Shown: positions 6,836 through 15,121, numbered from the stretch's first letter. The stretch: DNA of 16,262 nt from a bacterium (GCA_021813595.1 JAKAKF010000286.1:1-16262), one strand, 5' to 3'. The notes: a model not told the origin generated them from the letters alone. Numbers and translations are program-made.

Positions 6836-6879
6836 TATATATAATATATATAATAGGCGGCATAATAAGAATGCCGCCT
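6831..6879. other. Candidate oriV: AT-rich 9-bp repeats plus hairpin
   Basis: Starting at the rep stop codon, TATAATATA repeats at 6831-6839 and 6840-6848 with a partial copy at 6849-6855. A perfect 9-bp hairpin, AGGCGGCAT (6855-6863) with ATGCCGCCT (6871-6879), follows. Together with the iterons 44 bases upstream this is the standard layout of an iteron origin with an easily melted element. The hairpin is followed by A, not T, so it is unlikely to be a rightward terminator. Confidence 0.6.
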
Positions 6880-6908
6880 AAAAAAGACAAAAAAGGGGGC
6901 AAAAAAAA

Positions 6909-7259
6909 ATGCAGGAAGCGATAATAAAACAAAATGACGATGAACGGGTAGCGGTCAAATCGTTTATATCAATGCTCATCGACGAAATTAAAAATGTAAA
7001 GGCTAATAATAATGAAAGCGACGAAAAGAGACTATTGACTGGCGAAGAAGTATGTAAAATCTTAAACATTAAGAAATCCAAACTTTACGACCTAATCAGT
7101 AAGAGAGAGATAGAGTTTGTGCGGTTTTCGCGTCATATTATGTTCGACAAAAAGGATATCGACAAATTCATCGAAAATAATAAGGTAAAAACCGTTAATT
7201 TTTTTAAAAATTATAGCGTTAACGACTTAAAAGGCAGTAAATACAATAAAAAGAGGTAA
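6909..7259 (+). CDS. HTH_17 (MerR-like) DNA-binding protein, Xis-like
   Basis: A coiled, charged N-terminus of about 40 residues precedes a helix-turn-helix of the excisionase type: LLTGEEVCKILNIKKSKLYD, then FVRFSRHIMFDKKDIDKFIE (about 42-92). This domain is shared by phage and ICE excisionases and small plasmid regulators. An integrase at the other end of the module makes a recombination directionality factor the leading guess; a transcription factor for the transfer genes is the alternative. AGGGGG lies 9 bases before the ATG. It begins 30 bases after the origin hairpin, and the next gene starts 5 bases after its stop. Confidence 0.8.
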   Translation: MQEAIIKQNDDERVAVKSFISMLIDEIKNVKANNNESDEKRLLTGEEVCKILNIKKSKLYDLISKREIEFVRFSRHIMFDKKDIDKFIENNKVKTVNFFKNYSVNDLKGSKYNKKR

Positions 7260-7264
7260 ATAGT

Positions 7265-7552
7265 ATGAACTATGATGTCAAAAAAATGCAAAAGACAGCC
7301 CAATTTCTCGTTCCAAAGATACGCGACAATTATAAGTTGATTATTATAGCTGCAACGATACAGCAGTTTATATCGATAATTGGTGCATTTATCTTATTTT
7401 ATTATTCTTTAACTTTTTCGGTTTATCTAATTTTTCCGTCGATATTTTTATTTTTATATTTTATGTATATATCTATGAATAAAAGCACAGTTAAGGCTAT
7501 AAACAAAGAAATCAGGAGGCAGACAAAATGCAAACAATACAGAAAAAAATAA
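7265..7552 (+). CDS. Small two-TM membrane protein, unknown function
   Basis: 95 residues. A basic N-terminus is followed by two hydrophobic segments at about 26-46 (LIIIAATIQQFISIIGAFIL) and 51-70 (FSVYLIFPSIFLFLYFMYI), and a strongly basic tail (KAINKEIRRQTKCKQYRKK). AGAGG precedes the ATG. It overlaps traH by 25 bases, so translation is probably coupled. I do not recognise the family. Its size and place just before traH suggest an accessory inner-membrane part of the mating apparatus, like the small TraL/TraQ/TrbA-type proteins of F, but there is no sequence evidence for any of these. Confidence 0.75.
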   Translation: MNYDVKKMQKTAQFLVPKIRDNYKLIIIAATIQQFISIIGAFILFYYSLTFSVYLIFPSIFLFLYFMYISMNKSTVKAINKEIRRQTKCKQYRKK

Positions 7553-9156
7553 TAATTGTAGCTCTGTTTTTTTTCATTATGACTTCTTATCTAAGTTTTA
7601 TTGGTTTTTATCGCGTCAGGCCTGCGTTTGCAGGCGTTAATTCTTTCGTTTCCGCAGGTCTTAACGGCGCAAACTCGGTATCTACGAGCGGCGGAGCAGG
7701 GGTATTTCATACGCAGGGCGAAAATATTTACGCTTTAGGCTATAGCAACGTAAGATTCAATACCGCCGGACAGAGCTTGCAGTTATTTACCATAACCCCG
7801 CCTAATTTCTCGATAGGATGTTCAGGTATAAGCGCCGAATGGGGAGCTTTTGCTATGCTTGGTTCCGAATTAATGCAGGTTTTACAGTCAATAGTCCAAT
7901 CGGGCGAAGTATTGGTATTCGCTTTCAACATGGTTTTAGGCGTCCTATGTAAGCAGTGCCAGACCATCATGACGCAAATAGAAGGTATCGCCAATAAGCT
8001 TAACGGGCTTAATTTTAATTCTTGTCAAACGGCCGAAGCGATGGGAAATATTGCAGGGGCGGAATTAGGAAATATGATAGGTAAAACAGGCGTAGCGGGT
8101 GCTACAAACGCTTTCGCCGACCAAGTTAGTAATACTTTAGGCAATGTTTCTAATGCCGTTGGAAACTTTGTTAATACCGTTAACGGCACAATGAATTGCG
8201 CTTCTACTGAAGCCGGAGCGCAGGCGCTAGTAAACTCAGGATTTTCGAGTTGCGGACAGCAGGCGGCGGCTCATCAGTTTCAACTCGGTTCTATGCTAAG
8301 GTATGCTTTATCTCAAGCGCATATCGGTTTAATAGCTGGTTCGAAACCCGGGTCCGGCGGTAAAGACGATTTAATTGGAATTTTAAGGGGAGAATTTATA
8401 GGGGATATAGTCGGATATCCATCTCAAAGCAATACCGGTCAAAATGTTCTCAGACCCATACCGCCTTCCGCGCCGGTTTCTCAAAACACGGAAGGAAGTT
8501 ATATGACCGATCTCGTACATGCTTTGCTATACGGCAGTCCGGGTATGAGCGTTATAAAAATAGCCCCGATAAACCCTACGACTCCGACTACGTTAAGTCA
8601 GGTTGAAGAGGGTCCGACTCCCGATTGTTTCCCCGGCTTTTATTTTTACTATCAGTTTTATCTGGACGAGTTGGAAAGCAGTTACTTTCAAATGGCCGTG
8701 CCTTCGTCGGCATCCGTTTCAAGCATATGTCCAAATGTAACATTGTCCGGTTTAAGTCAGCAGCAGCTTAATAATTTCATCACCAACTCTACGCTTCCGG
8801 TAATACTTATATCGAAACTCGCTTACGTCAACCAGGACCCCGGATTAATGAACGAAGCCGCAAAAGCAATGGCATTAGGGTATTTGCATAATATATTTAC
8901 GGATATGTTAAAAGCGGTGGAAAATAATGTCGCTGCGGGTAAAAACGCCGATAAACAACCTCAGCTTAAAATGGACGAAAAATATGCTTCGCAAATTAAC
9001 GTTATAGTTAGATATATTAACACTGAATACCAGCAGCAATTAAGCAAGCTAAATATTCAGCAGGCTAATGTAACTTATTACGCAAATCTTAATAAGGAAT
9101 GGGTAAGTTCGCTATCGCAATATGGGCTTGCGGGAAATTATAATTACAATCCTTAA
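7528..9156 (+). CDS. traH: TraH, F-type conjugative pilus assembly protein
   Basis: It has a long signal peptide with probable cleavage after Ala35 (RPAFA/GVNS), so it acts in the periplasm. The TraH signature follows in order: FSIGCSGIS (Cys98, in place of the usual GCGGID), SELMQVLQSIVQSG, a CxxC motif LCKQCQTIM (Cys141, Cys144), and NSCQTA (Cys166). In F-type systems TraH works with TraF and TraW at the outer membrane and is needed for pilus extension; disulfide formation is important. At 542 residues it is longer than F TraH (about 460), with extra Gly/Ser/Asn-rich sequence in the middle. AGGAGG lies 8 bases before the ATG, inside the preceding gene. Confidence 0.9.
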   Translation: MQTIQKKIIIVALFFFIMTSYLSFIGFYRVRPAFAGVNSFVSAGLNGANSVSTSGGAGVFHTQGENIYALGYSNVRFNTAGQSLQLFTITPPNFSIGCSGISAEWGAFAMLGSELMQVLQSIVQSGEVLVFAFNMVLGVLCKQCQTIMTQIEGIANKLNGLNFNSCQTAEAMGNIAGAELGNMIGKTGVAGATNAFADQVSNTLGNVSNAVGNFVNTVNGTMNCASTEAGAQALVNSGFSSCGQQAAAHQFQLGSMLRYALSQAHIGLIAGSKPGSGGKDDLIGILRGEFIGDIVGYPSQSNTGQNVLRPIPPSAPVSQNTEGSYMTDLVHALLYGSPGMSVIKIAPINPTTPTTLSQVEEGPTPDCFPGFYFYYQFYLDELESSYFQMAVPSSASVSSICPNVTLSGLSQQQLNNFITNSTLPVILISKLAYVNQDPGLMNEAAKAMALGYLHNIFTDMLKAVENNVAAGKNADKQPQLKMDEKYASQINVIVRYINTEYQQQLSKLNIQQANVTYYANLNKEWVSSLSQYGLAGNYNYNP

Positions 9157-9184
9157 TAAAAAAGGATAAAAAAGGAGAAAAATT

Positions 9185-9550
9185 ATGGAAAAACAAAAAA
9201 TCGGGAAGTTGCACAAAATTATTAAAAAAATGAAACATAGCATAGATGAAGAAGATGTTTTAGGCAAATATAAATTTTTGGAACATAACGAAAAATATAT
9301 AAAAATATTAAACAAAATCGCCGATGTTCTTATTTTCATTTTTTCGCCGTTGTTTATTATATTTTTTGCTATATTTTTTTTGCCATTACCAACAAAAATT
9401 GAAGAATTAATAGCAAAATATTCGATAACTTTACCTTTATTTTTTGGCAGTTTATTTCTATTTTTTGTTTATTTAATCATTAAAATAGAACTTGCTAAAT
9501 TTAAAAGATATGTCAAAACAAAAAACGAAGATAAAGATATAGACTACTGA
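9185..9550 (+). CDS. Small two-TM membrane protein between traH and traG
   Basis: 121 residues: a lysine-rich cytoplasmic N-terminus of about 45 residues, two hydrophobic segments (about 47-67, IADVLIFIFSPLFIIFFAIF; and about 82-101, ITLPLFFGSLFLFFVYLI), and a charged tail (KFKRYVKTKNEDKDIDY). AGGAG precedes the ATG, and it is 28 bases after traH and 23 before traG. No family is recognised. It has the same two-TM layout as the proteins at 7265 and 12641 but no evident sequence identity with them. A structural or assembly role in the mating channel is inferred only from position. Confidence 0.75.
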   Translation: MEKQKIGKLHKIIKKMKHSIDEEDVLGKYKFLEHNEKYIKILNKIADVLIFIFSPLFIIFFAIFFLPLPTKIEELIAKYSITLPLFFGSLFLFFVYLIIKIELAKFKRYVKTKNEDKDIDY

Positions 9551-9573
9551 TTTTTTATAAATAAGGAGTTATC

Positions 9574-12516
9574 ATGTACACTGTTTACGCTTTCGGAAAC
9601 GGCTATCTGCTTTACGGAATGTTTCAGGCGATAGCCTTGTTTTTTAAAAATAATAATATCGGGGTTCTGTTTACTATATTGGCTTTAATAGCGGCGATTT
9701 ATTATGCTATCAGAGTTACTATTTATCATCAGCATTCGCTTCTTTCTACCGCTAAATACGTTATAGTTTTCAGCATAATACTGACGGGGCTCGTTTATAA
9801 TCAGACTACCGTTATTATTAACGACGTTTCTAATCCCGGAGCGCCGACTAACGCCCAACCTATAAGTAACGTTCCTTGGGGAATAGCGGCTTTATGGTCG
9901 GATTTTACGACTATTCAATACGGGCTTGCCGAAGATTTTACTAATGATTTTTCAGTTCCTGCCGGAGATAATATGTTATCGGAAGGCTTAGGCGTTTCAA
10001 TAATACAGCAGGCGGACAGCGCGACTATTTCGACGTCTAATTCCTATCTTTATCAGGATTATAACCAGTATATTTCAAACTGCGTAGCGCCCGGAATATC
10101 CGCCGGATATTTAGACGTTTCCGAACTTTTGGGAGCAGGAGACGCAACCGATACCGCGTCCCTAACTTATAACGCTAACGCCGCAAACAGTATTTGGACG
10201 GTTATGAGCGCTTATACGAACGGTTTTGGCGGTAATATATTGACGACTTGGTATTCAGGCAGTTCCTCAACTTCCGTTACCGAAACGGCTTCGGGTCAAA
10301 GCGATCCCGGCGGAACGACGGTCACCTGCTCTCAGGAAACCACTTGGCTTCAAACCGCCGTTCAGGATTATATAACAAATAACGCAGGTCCGGCTATAGC
10401 GGGCGGTTTACAAATGGCTTCCTTTTCCGACTTGTCAAATGCCATAGGCGCGGTTAATCCTTATATATTTAATATGCAGCAGGGCGGTCAGGCTCAGCTT
10501 ATGCAGGCAATAGGCGTCAATATGTATGCTCCCGCAATTTTAAAAATGGCTCAGGCGTCCGGTTCAAACGCTTCTTCTTTGGCCGTAGCGACCGGAACGG
10601 GAGAAATTTCTACCCAGACGGGCATGATGGAGTCCGGCATACTTGCAGGACAATATATGCCGATAGTTTTCGGCATATTCGAAGCGATTTTACTCGGCGC
10701 TTCCGTTATTATTTTTATTCTTATTTTAACGCACATGGGCGTGTCATACCTTAAGCTCTTATTTCAGCTTATGATTATGATAACGATTTGGCCGTCTTTG
10801 ACCGCAATATTTAATTATATAACGCAGCTTATAATTCAAGCAAAATATTTGCCTATAGCCGGACTTGGTTATTCGGTTTCCGGAAGCGGAACCGTAAACG
10901 CTTTTCTTGCAGAATCTTTGTCATGGATGGGTTATTTCTCTTGGTCAGTCCCCATGGTCGCCTATATGATAGCAAGCGGCTCAAGTTACGCCGTTACAAG
11001 CGTGGTCGGCGGAATGGACAGCGCAATATCTAAAAACGCTTCGGTTAGGGGGGCGGAGGCCGGAATGGGCAATATGACGGCGGGGCAGATTAAGGATAAC
11101 AATTATCTTGCTAATGCGACTAACGTTACGCATACGCAGAATACTGGATATAAAGCACCGCATGCCACTATTCAGGAAGGTACAAAAGAAGAAACTGTAA
11201 CGCTTGGTCATGGCATTACGGCGAATGAAACAATTCAAAATGGACAAGTAGTAGCGGCTCAGCTTACTCAGGCTGGAACTAATAATGTAGTAGATTTAAA
11301 AAGGGGATCGAACGGTCAGTTGGAGGCATTCAATTACAAAGGTAATTTAGCCGGCAAAAATGAACAAAGTTGGGTAGCCGGAATAAAAAAAGATATAAGT
11401 TCTGAGAACAAAGAATTACTTTCCAAAAAAGAAGCATTTAGTAGCAGCATTAATCAAGTAGATAGCGCCATAAATACTAAAACCGCAAGTATGAATGCTT
11501 CGAGGGGTAAAGGCGTAAATAGAGACGCAATAGTTAGCAGCGGCAATAAGACCGGCGATCAAAATAATTACAATACAAAATCCACGGCGTCTGGAGGAGC
11601 GGGAATTGCGGGGTATCTTGGCGGTATTTTTAGCGCTGTCTTTGATTTCAACGAAAGCAACGGAATAATGAAGTCGGTTGGTAACGGCTCCGGCGCGGGA
11701 GTAAAACACGCAATTAATCAACAAATGCACAGGCTCAAAGTTTTAAGCAACGCAAACCTTGGTTCTATTTCTACCGCTGCAAGCAAAGAATTAAGCGCAT
11801 TAACTTCATACGATAAAACTTTAACTAAGATAGACAGTTACAAAACTGATTTGAGCGAAGCCGAACATGGTAAATTGAATGTTTCCGGAGGAATAATGCC
11901 TTCCGTAATAAACAATATGACTCAGGACAGGAGTATCGGCGGTTTTGCTTCGACATTTAACAAATTAAATAATGCGAGTGCTAATGCGGCAACGCTCGGT
12001 AATTTTATAAGCATGACCGCTGATAATTATAAAGGAATGAATACTGTTTTAAGCGGAGTCTCGCCCGCCATAAAAGCGCAAGGATCAAAGTTAAAAGGTG
12101 AAACTTCCAATCTTACTCCTTCAGTTATAGGTCGAAAAGTGAATGAGGCAATATTAAGCAATAACGGCGAATTTAATTATCTTACTGGTTTATATAATGA
12201 AAAATCCAGTGAGAGTACTCAATATTATAATAAGCCTATAGCTCCGCAGTATTTTATTAAAGCGCCGACCGCAAGTAATATAAGTCCAGGAAGTCCTATT
12301 ATAAATAGTGCGCTTAATAGTGTTGAAACAGGTTCTGATTATTTTATGGGTTTAGGCAATGGGATTGTTTATGGAAACAAAGCATATGAAATAAATACAT
12401 CTTCCCAGCTTGTGGGTCTAAACGGAAAACCTGGTGCTTATTGGGCGGGAGTTAAAGGCGGACAGTTGTTGTCTCCTTATAATTTAGGATATACACTTAT
12501 TCATCCAGATCTCTAA
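9574..12516 (+). CDS. traG: TraG-like mating-pair stabilisation protein
   Basis: The N-terminus (MYTVYAFGNGYLLYGMFQAI) matches the TraG N-terminal domain of F-type systems. Predicted inner-membrane segments lie at about 28-46, 60-77, 361-390 (MPIVFGIFEAILLGASVIIF), 393-416 and 455-475, with a large Ser/Ala/Gly/Asn-rich region between the second and third. Residues 480-980 form a soluble, low-complexity, helix-prone domain. The whole is 980 residues, near F TraG (938). In F the N-terminal half is required for pilus assembly and the C-terminal half stabilises mating pairs and takes part in entry exclusion. AAGGAG precedes the ATG. The C-terminal half shows little recognisable family similarity, which is common since it evolves fast. 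Confidence 0.87.
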   Translation: MYTVYAFGNGYLLYGMFQAIALFFKNNNIGVLFTILALIAAIYYAIRVTIYHQHSLLSTAKYVIVFSIILTGLVYNQTTVIINDVSNPGAPTNAQPISNVPWGIAALWSDFTTIQYGLAEDFTNDFSVPAGDNMLSEGLGVSIIQQADSATISTSNSYLYQDYNQYISNCVAPGISAGYLDVSELLGAGDATDTASLTYNANAANSIWTVMSAYTNGFGGNILTTWYSGSSSTSVTETASGQSDPGGTTVTCSQETTWLQTAVQDYITNNAGPAIAGGLQMASFSDLSNAIGAVNPYIFNMQQGGQAQLMQAIGVNMYAPAILKMAQASGSNASSLAVATGTGEISTQTGMMESGILAGQYMPIVFGIFEAILLGASVIIFILILTHMGVSYLKLLFQLMIMITIWPSLTAIFNYITQLIIQAKYLPIAGLGYSVSGSGTVNAFLAESLSWMGYFSWSVPMVAYMIASGSSYAVTSVVGGMDSAISKNASVRGAEAGMGNMTAGQIKDNNYLANATNVTHTQNTGYKAPHATIQEGTKEETVTLGHGITANETIQNGQVVAAQLTQAGTNNVVDLKRGSNGQLEAFNYKGNLAGKNEQSWVAGIKKDISSENKELLSKKEAFSSSINQVDSAINTKTASMNASRGKGVNRDAIVSSGNKTGDQNNYNTKSTASGGAGIAGYLGGIFSAVFDFNESNGIMKSVGNGSGAGVKHAINQQMHRLKVLSNANLGSISTAASKELSALTSYDKTLTKIDSYKTDLSEAEHGKLNVSGGIMPSVINNMTQDRSIGGFASTFNKLNNASANAATLGNFISMTADNYKGMNTVLSGVSPAIKAQGSKLKGETSNLTPSVIGRKVNEAILSNNGEFNYLTGLYNEKSSESTQYYNKPIAPQYFIKAPTASNISPGSPIINSALNSVETGSDYFMGLGNGIVYGNKAYEINTSSQLVGLNGKPGAYWAGVKGGQLLSPYNLGYTLIHPDL

Positions 12517-12521
12517 ATACC

Positions 12522-12546
12522 TTGATTTATCAATTTGATAAATCAA
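12522..12546 (+). terminator. Stem-loop after traG
   Basis: TTGATTTATC (12522-12531) and GATAAATCAA (12537-12546) form a perfect 10-bp stem with a 5-base loop, 5 bases after the traG stop. The stem is AT-rich and the following sequence is T-rich but not a clean U tract. It may be a weak terminator or an mRNA 3'-end stabiliser. Confidence 0.5.
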
Positions 12547-12581
12547 CTATCTTACTTTGTTATTGTTTATGTCATTGTTTA

Positions 12582-12609
12582 TTGTTTTTCAAGAAAAATA
12601 TAATATAAT
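12582..12609 (+). promoter_or_regulatory. Possible promoter before the 12641 gene
   Basis: TATAAT (12604-12609) is a consensus -10; TTGTTT (12582-12587) is a weak -35 at 16 bases. It lies between the post-traG hairpin and the next gene and could give separate expression of it. Confidence 0.4.
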
Positions 12610-12640
12610 TAAAAAAAGACATATAAAAAAGGGGGTATAT

Positions 12641-13042
12641 ATGAACATCTTAATAATTTTAGGATCTGTTGTCGGTTTTTATTTGGTTCTTTTTTTTATT
12701 ACAAGAATTAATCGAAATAAAGATAGACAATTAAAATCTAATGTTGATGTTGTAAAATCGCCGCGACGGCGGGAAATAGAACACCAAGACATTAAAGGTA
12801 AATCGGTATTTGGCGGAGATAAATACGTGCTTGATTTTGCTAATGAGAAATATAATATAGACAATAAGCCTGCAAAAAGAGGAGACCCTTTAACATTTAC
12901 GTCATACACGCCTGCACCTTTACATAAAGATGAGAAAAAAGGTTCTTTGCTGATTACTCTTTTATTTTTGGATAATCCGCTTATGTGGGCTTTATTTCCG
13001 TCTATCAGACGTTCTATAAGGGATTATTTGAATAGAGATTAA
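12641..13042 (+). CDS. Small membrane-anchored protein downstream of traG
   Basis: The chosen ATG at 12641 follows a GGGGG site (12631-12635) and gives 133 residues; an upstream in-frame ATG at 12557 lacks such a site. One clear N-terminal membrane segment (NILIILGSVVGFYLVLFFIT, about 2-21) is followed by a basic soluble stretch with KSPRRREIEHQD. A second hydrophobic segment comes near the end (SLLITLLFLDNPLMWALF), before a basic tail. No family is recognised. In F, the gene after traG is traS, a small inner-membrane entry-exclusion protein of similar size. The matching position makes an exclusion or accessory role possible, but the sequence itself does not show it. Confidence 0.7.
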   Translation: MNILIILGSVVGFYLVLFFITRINRNKDRQLKSNVDVVKSPRRREIEHQDIKGKSVFGGDKYVLDFANEKYNIDNKPAKRGDPLTFTSYTPAPLHKDEKKGSLLITLLFLDNPLMWALFPSIRRSIRDYLNRD

Positions 13043-13255
13043 TTTTTTTCAAACTGATTTCCGCGCAGATAAAATCATTTGTTTTTCTAAATTTATTTAC
13101 TAAAAAGGCTTTAATTTAGATAGACGACCCGTTTGTTTTTTATGTTTAAAAACGACAAAACCGCTTCAAACTGCAATTGGAGTGATGACTTTTGATGAAT
13201 TTTGGAGTAAAAAATTAGATTCTATTTAATTTTTTTTATAAAAAACAGCTAAATT

Positions 13256-14086
13256 ATGACGATAGATTTTTCAAAAATTAAAGATTCATTAAGCAAAAAG
13301 AGAATAGAATTACAAAATAATGATAAACTTTTATTGCAATTTATAGCAGACAATAAATATATTGACGACGTAACCGCCAAAATTTTATTGAATAAAAAAA
13401 GTGACAGAGCTTTTTGGGACAGAATTAAAAAACTAATCTCTTACAATTATATTCGTAAAACAAGAATCACGATAAATTCCGCTGATTGGAATGCAAAACC
13501 TGAACTGCTGACGGCATTTAGTCTTGATACTCAAGGTTGTAAATTATTTGGCAAAGAAAAAATAAAAACAGTAGGCGTTCAGGGCGAACATCTTAAACAT
13601 AATTTATACGTCCGCAGGGTAGCCGCGATAGTAGAAAGATTTAGGATAGATGAAAACTGTAACAAAAACGAACTCCTAAATTATGAAACGGAATCGGTTT
13701 TGGACGACTATAACGACGAAAGAATTTACATAGACAAAAAGAATAAATATAAAATCCGTCCCGATATTCTTATTCGAAATTTAAACTTATTAATAGAAAT
13801 AGAACTTAACATAAAACCAGACCACAAGCATTACGGTAAGCGTCTTTTTTGGTCGCAATATCTTAAGGAATACGATAAGACGGTATGGTTTGTGTATAGT
13901 CAAAAAGATAAAGAAAGATTAATAAAAATATTTATGAATTACGCCGGCGAGTCGTTTAAATATGATTCGGTTTTAGACAAAAAAATGATTTTTTCGGATG
14001 CGGCAGATAAAAATTTAGTCGTAGTTTTCGATGATTTCTTTTCTAATCCTGAAACTTTTTTGAAACTCTGGACTGGACTGAATTAA
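13256..14086 (+). CDS. Replication-relaxation / MOBC relaxase-like protein
   Basis: 276 residues. The N-terminal half (about 20-110) looks like a winged helix: LLQFIADNKYIDDVTAKILL, then RAFWDRIKKLISYNYIRKTR. The C-terminal half has a PD-(D/E)xK-like pattern: IRPDILIRN with Asp170, then LLIEIELNIK with Glu181, Glu183 and Lys187. A winged helix followed by a PD-ExE-K core is the architecture of the replication-relaxation family (PF13814) and of the CloDF13 MobC group of relaxases. Such proteins nick or bind DNA at a mobilisation or replication origin. The assignment is from pattern and transfer-gene context. Alternatives are a restriction-type endonuclease or a Rep accessory factor. No good Shine-Dalgarno site precedes the ATG. 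The next 2.2 kb has no gene and is a natural place for its target site. Confidence 0.6.
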   Translation: MTIDFSKIKDSLSKKRIELQNNDKLLLQFIADNKYIDDVTAKILLNKKSDRAFWDRIKKLISYNYIRKTRITINSADWNAKPELLTAFSLDTQGCKLFGKEKIKTVGVQGEHLKHNLYVRRVAAIVERFRIDENCNKNELLNYETESVLDDYNDERIYIDKKNKYKIRPDILIRNLNLLIEIELNIKPDHKHYGKRLFWSQYLKEYDKTVWFVYSQKDKERLIKIFMNYAGESFKYDSVLDKKMIFSDAADKNLVVVFDDFFSNPETFLKLWTGLN

Positions 14087-14757
14087 GATTATTTTTATCA
14101 TTTTTCACGCCGGAAATTAATTTTATCCTGCGTTTTTTTTGCGTAAAATCGATTTTAAGCCCGCCTATTTTTAACCTGATAGTAATAAACGTCCTAAACG
14201 AAAAAAACAAGCCTTAAAATTAAAATTTGAAAGCCGTTTTTAATTCAAAAATCATCTAAAAGTTAAAAACTTTTTGACGGAATTAACTTAAATTTTATAT
14301 TGTTTTTTATTTTTTTTTTATAAAAAAGCGGAATGATTATCGTTAAATTTTTTTTAATTTTTAAGTTTAAAATTGCAAATCTTTGTTTTTAAAATGACAA
14401 AATTTCAATCCATTTTTATTAAAAAATAATGTTCTTAAAACCGTTTTTAAGGTCGTCTTTTTTTATTTAATAAAGAATATTCAGACATAAAATCGTCGCC
14501 TTTAAATGCAAAATACGGTCGATTTTTAAGCATAAAAAAACATAAAAAAATGCACCTACCCCCCGTAGTTACCCCCAACTCAAATATATACGGTAATTTG
14601 CCATGATTAAGTATTTAATATTATTAATAAATTTCAAATTTGAAAAACACCGACTACTTGTTGATTTGTGTGGCATTCACTTTTATTTTTTTTATCGGGG
14701 ACGAACCTATGTTTTTATATTTATATATTTTGATTTAATTAGCTGTTTAGATTATCC
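14087..14757. other. AT-rich non-coding stretch after the relaxase-like gene
   Basis: No convincing gene is present. The stretch is extremely A/T-rich with long T and A runs. It holds a 7-bp hairpin, AAAAGTT-AAA-AACTTTT (14258-14274), and several scattered variants of CCGTTTTTAA/CGATTTTTAA near 14148, 14234, 14440 and 14520. A short C-rich patch (TACCCCCCGTAG) lies near 14557. The low complexity would melt easily. The function is unknown. Confidence 0.5.
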
Positions 14758-14779
14758 GCCGAAAAAAAATAAAAGCGAC

Positions 14780-14840
14780 CGCTTAACGATAAAACGCTGT
14801 TAAGCGCCTGCAAGCAGGTAAAAGTCAAAATACCGACTTT
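14780..14840. repeat. Three consecutive small hairpins
   Basis: CGCTTAAC (14780-14787) pairs with GTTAAGCG (14799-14806). CCTGC (14807-14811) pairs with GCAGG (14814-14818). AAAGTC (14821-14826) pairs with GACTTT (14835-14840). All arms are perfect and nearly abut. They open the hairpin-dense tract. Confidence 0.65.
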
Positions 14841-14857
14841 AAGTCGTTCATCGCATA

Positions 14858-14976
14858 AAGCGCGCCGACCGCTCGAATGAATGCCGAAAAATAAATTTTA
14901 CAGAGGAGGTTGCTTCGCAACATTTCTTCTGAAAATTTATTTTTCCCACCCCTACGGGCTACCCCTCGGCGCGCTT
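14858..14976. other. Large nested hairpin, candidate structured RNA or oriT
   Basis: The outer arms AAGCGCGCCGA (14858-14868) and TCGGCGCGCTT (14966-14976) are perfect complements. Inside them GAAAAATAAATTTT (14886-14899) pairs perfectly with 14932-14945. The tip GTTGC-TTC-GCAAC (14909-14921) forms a third stem. All three are coaxial, which is strong evidence for a folded unit about 119 bases long. It is more GC-rich than its surroundings. The strand cannot be decided. Confidence 0.7.
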
Positions 14977-15021
14977 CCATTTCGTTGTGGGCTCACCAGT
15001 TTTGTTAGTTGTGCATAGGTC

Positions 15022-15121
15022 AGGTTTTTATTCGGATAATGATATGCTGCGCTATTGTTAATCTGTCTTTTCGTTTCCACTTGCGAACCTGTTTTGTTTA
15101 TCGAACTCCGAATAAAAACCT
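15022..15121. repeat. 15-bp perfect inverted repeat, 70-base loop
   Basis: AGGTTTTTATTCGGA (15022-15036) is the exact reverse complement of TCCGAATAAAAACCT (15107-15121). The spacing suggests a long stem-loop or two binding half-sites. The loop carries the first copy of the 23-base direct repeat. Confidence 0.7.

Noticed and set aside
6855..6879. Rho-independent terminator after rep
   Set aside because: The 9-bp stem is followed by A residues, not T, on the + strand, and no leftward gene needs it. An origin or RNA-structure role fits better.
13185..13229. 14-codon ORF with a GGAG site before the relaxase-like gene
   Set aside because: A start and ribosome site are present, but it is too short to support as a gene without conservation or expression data.
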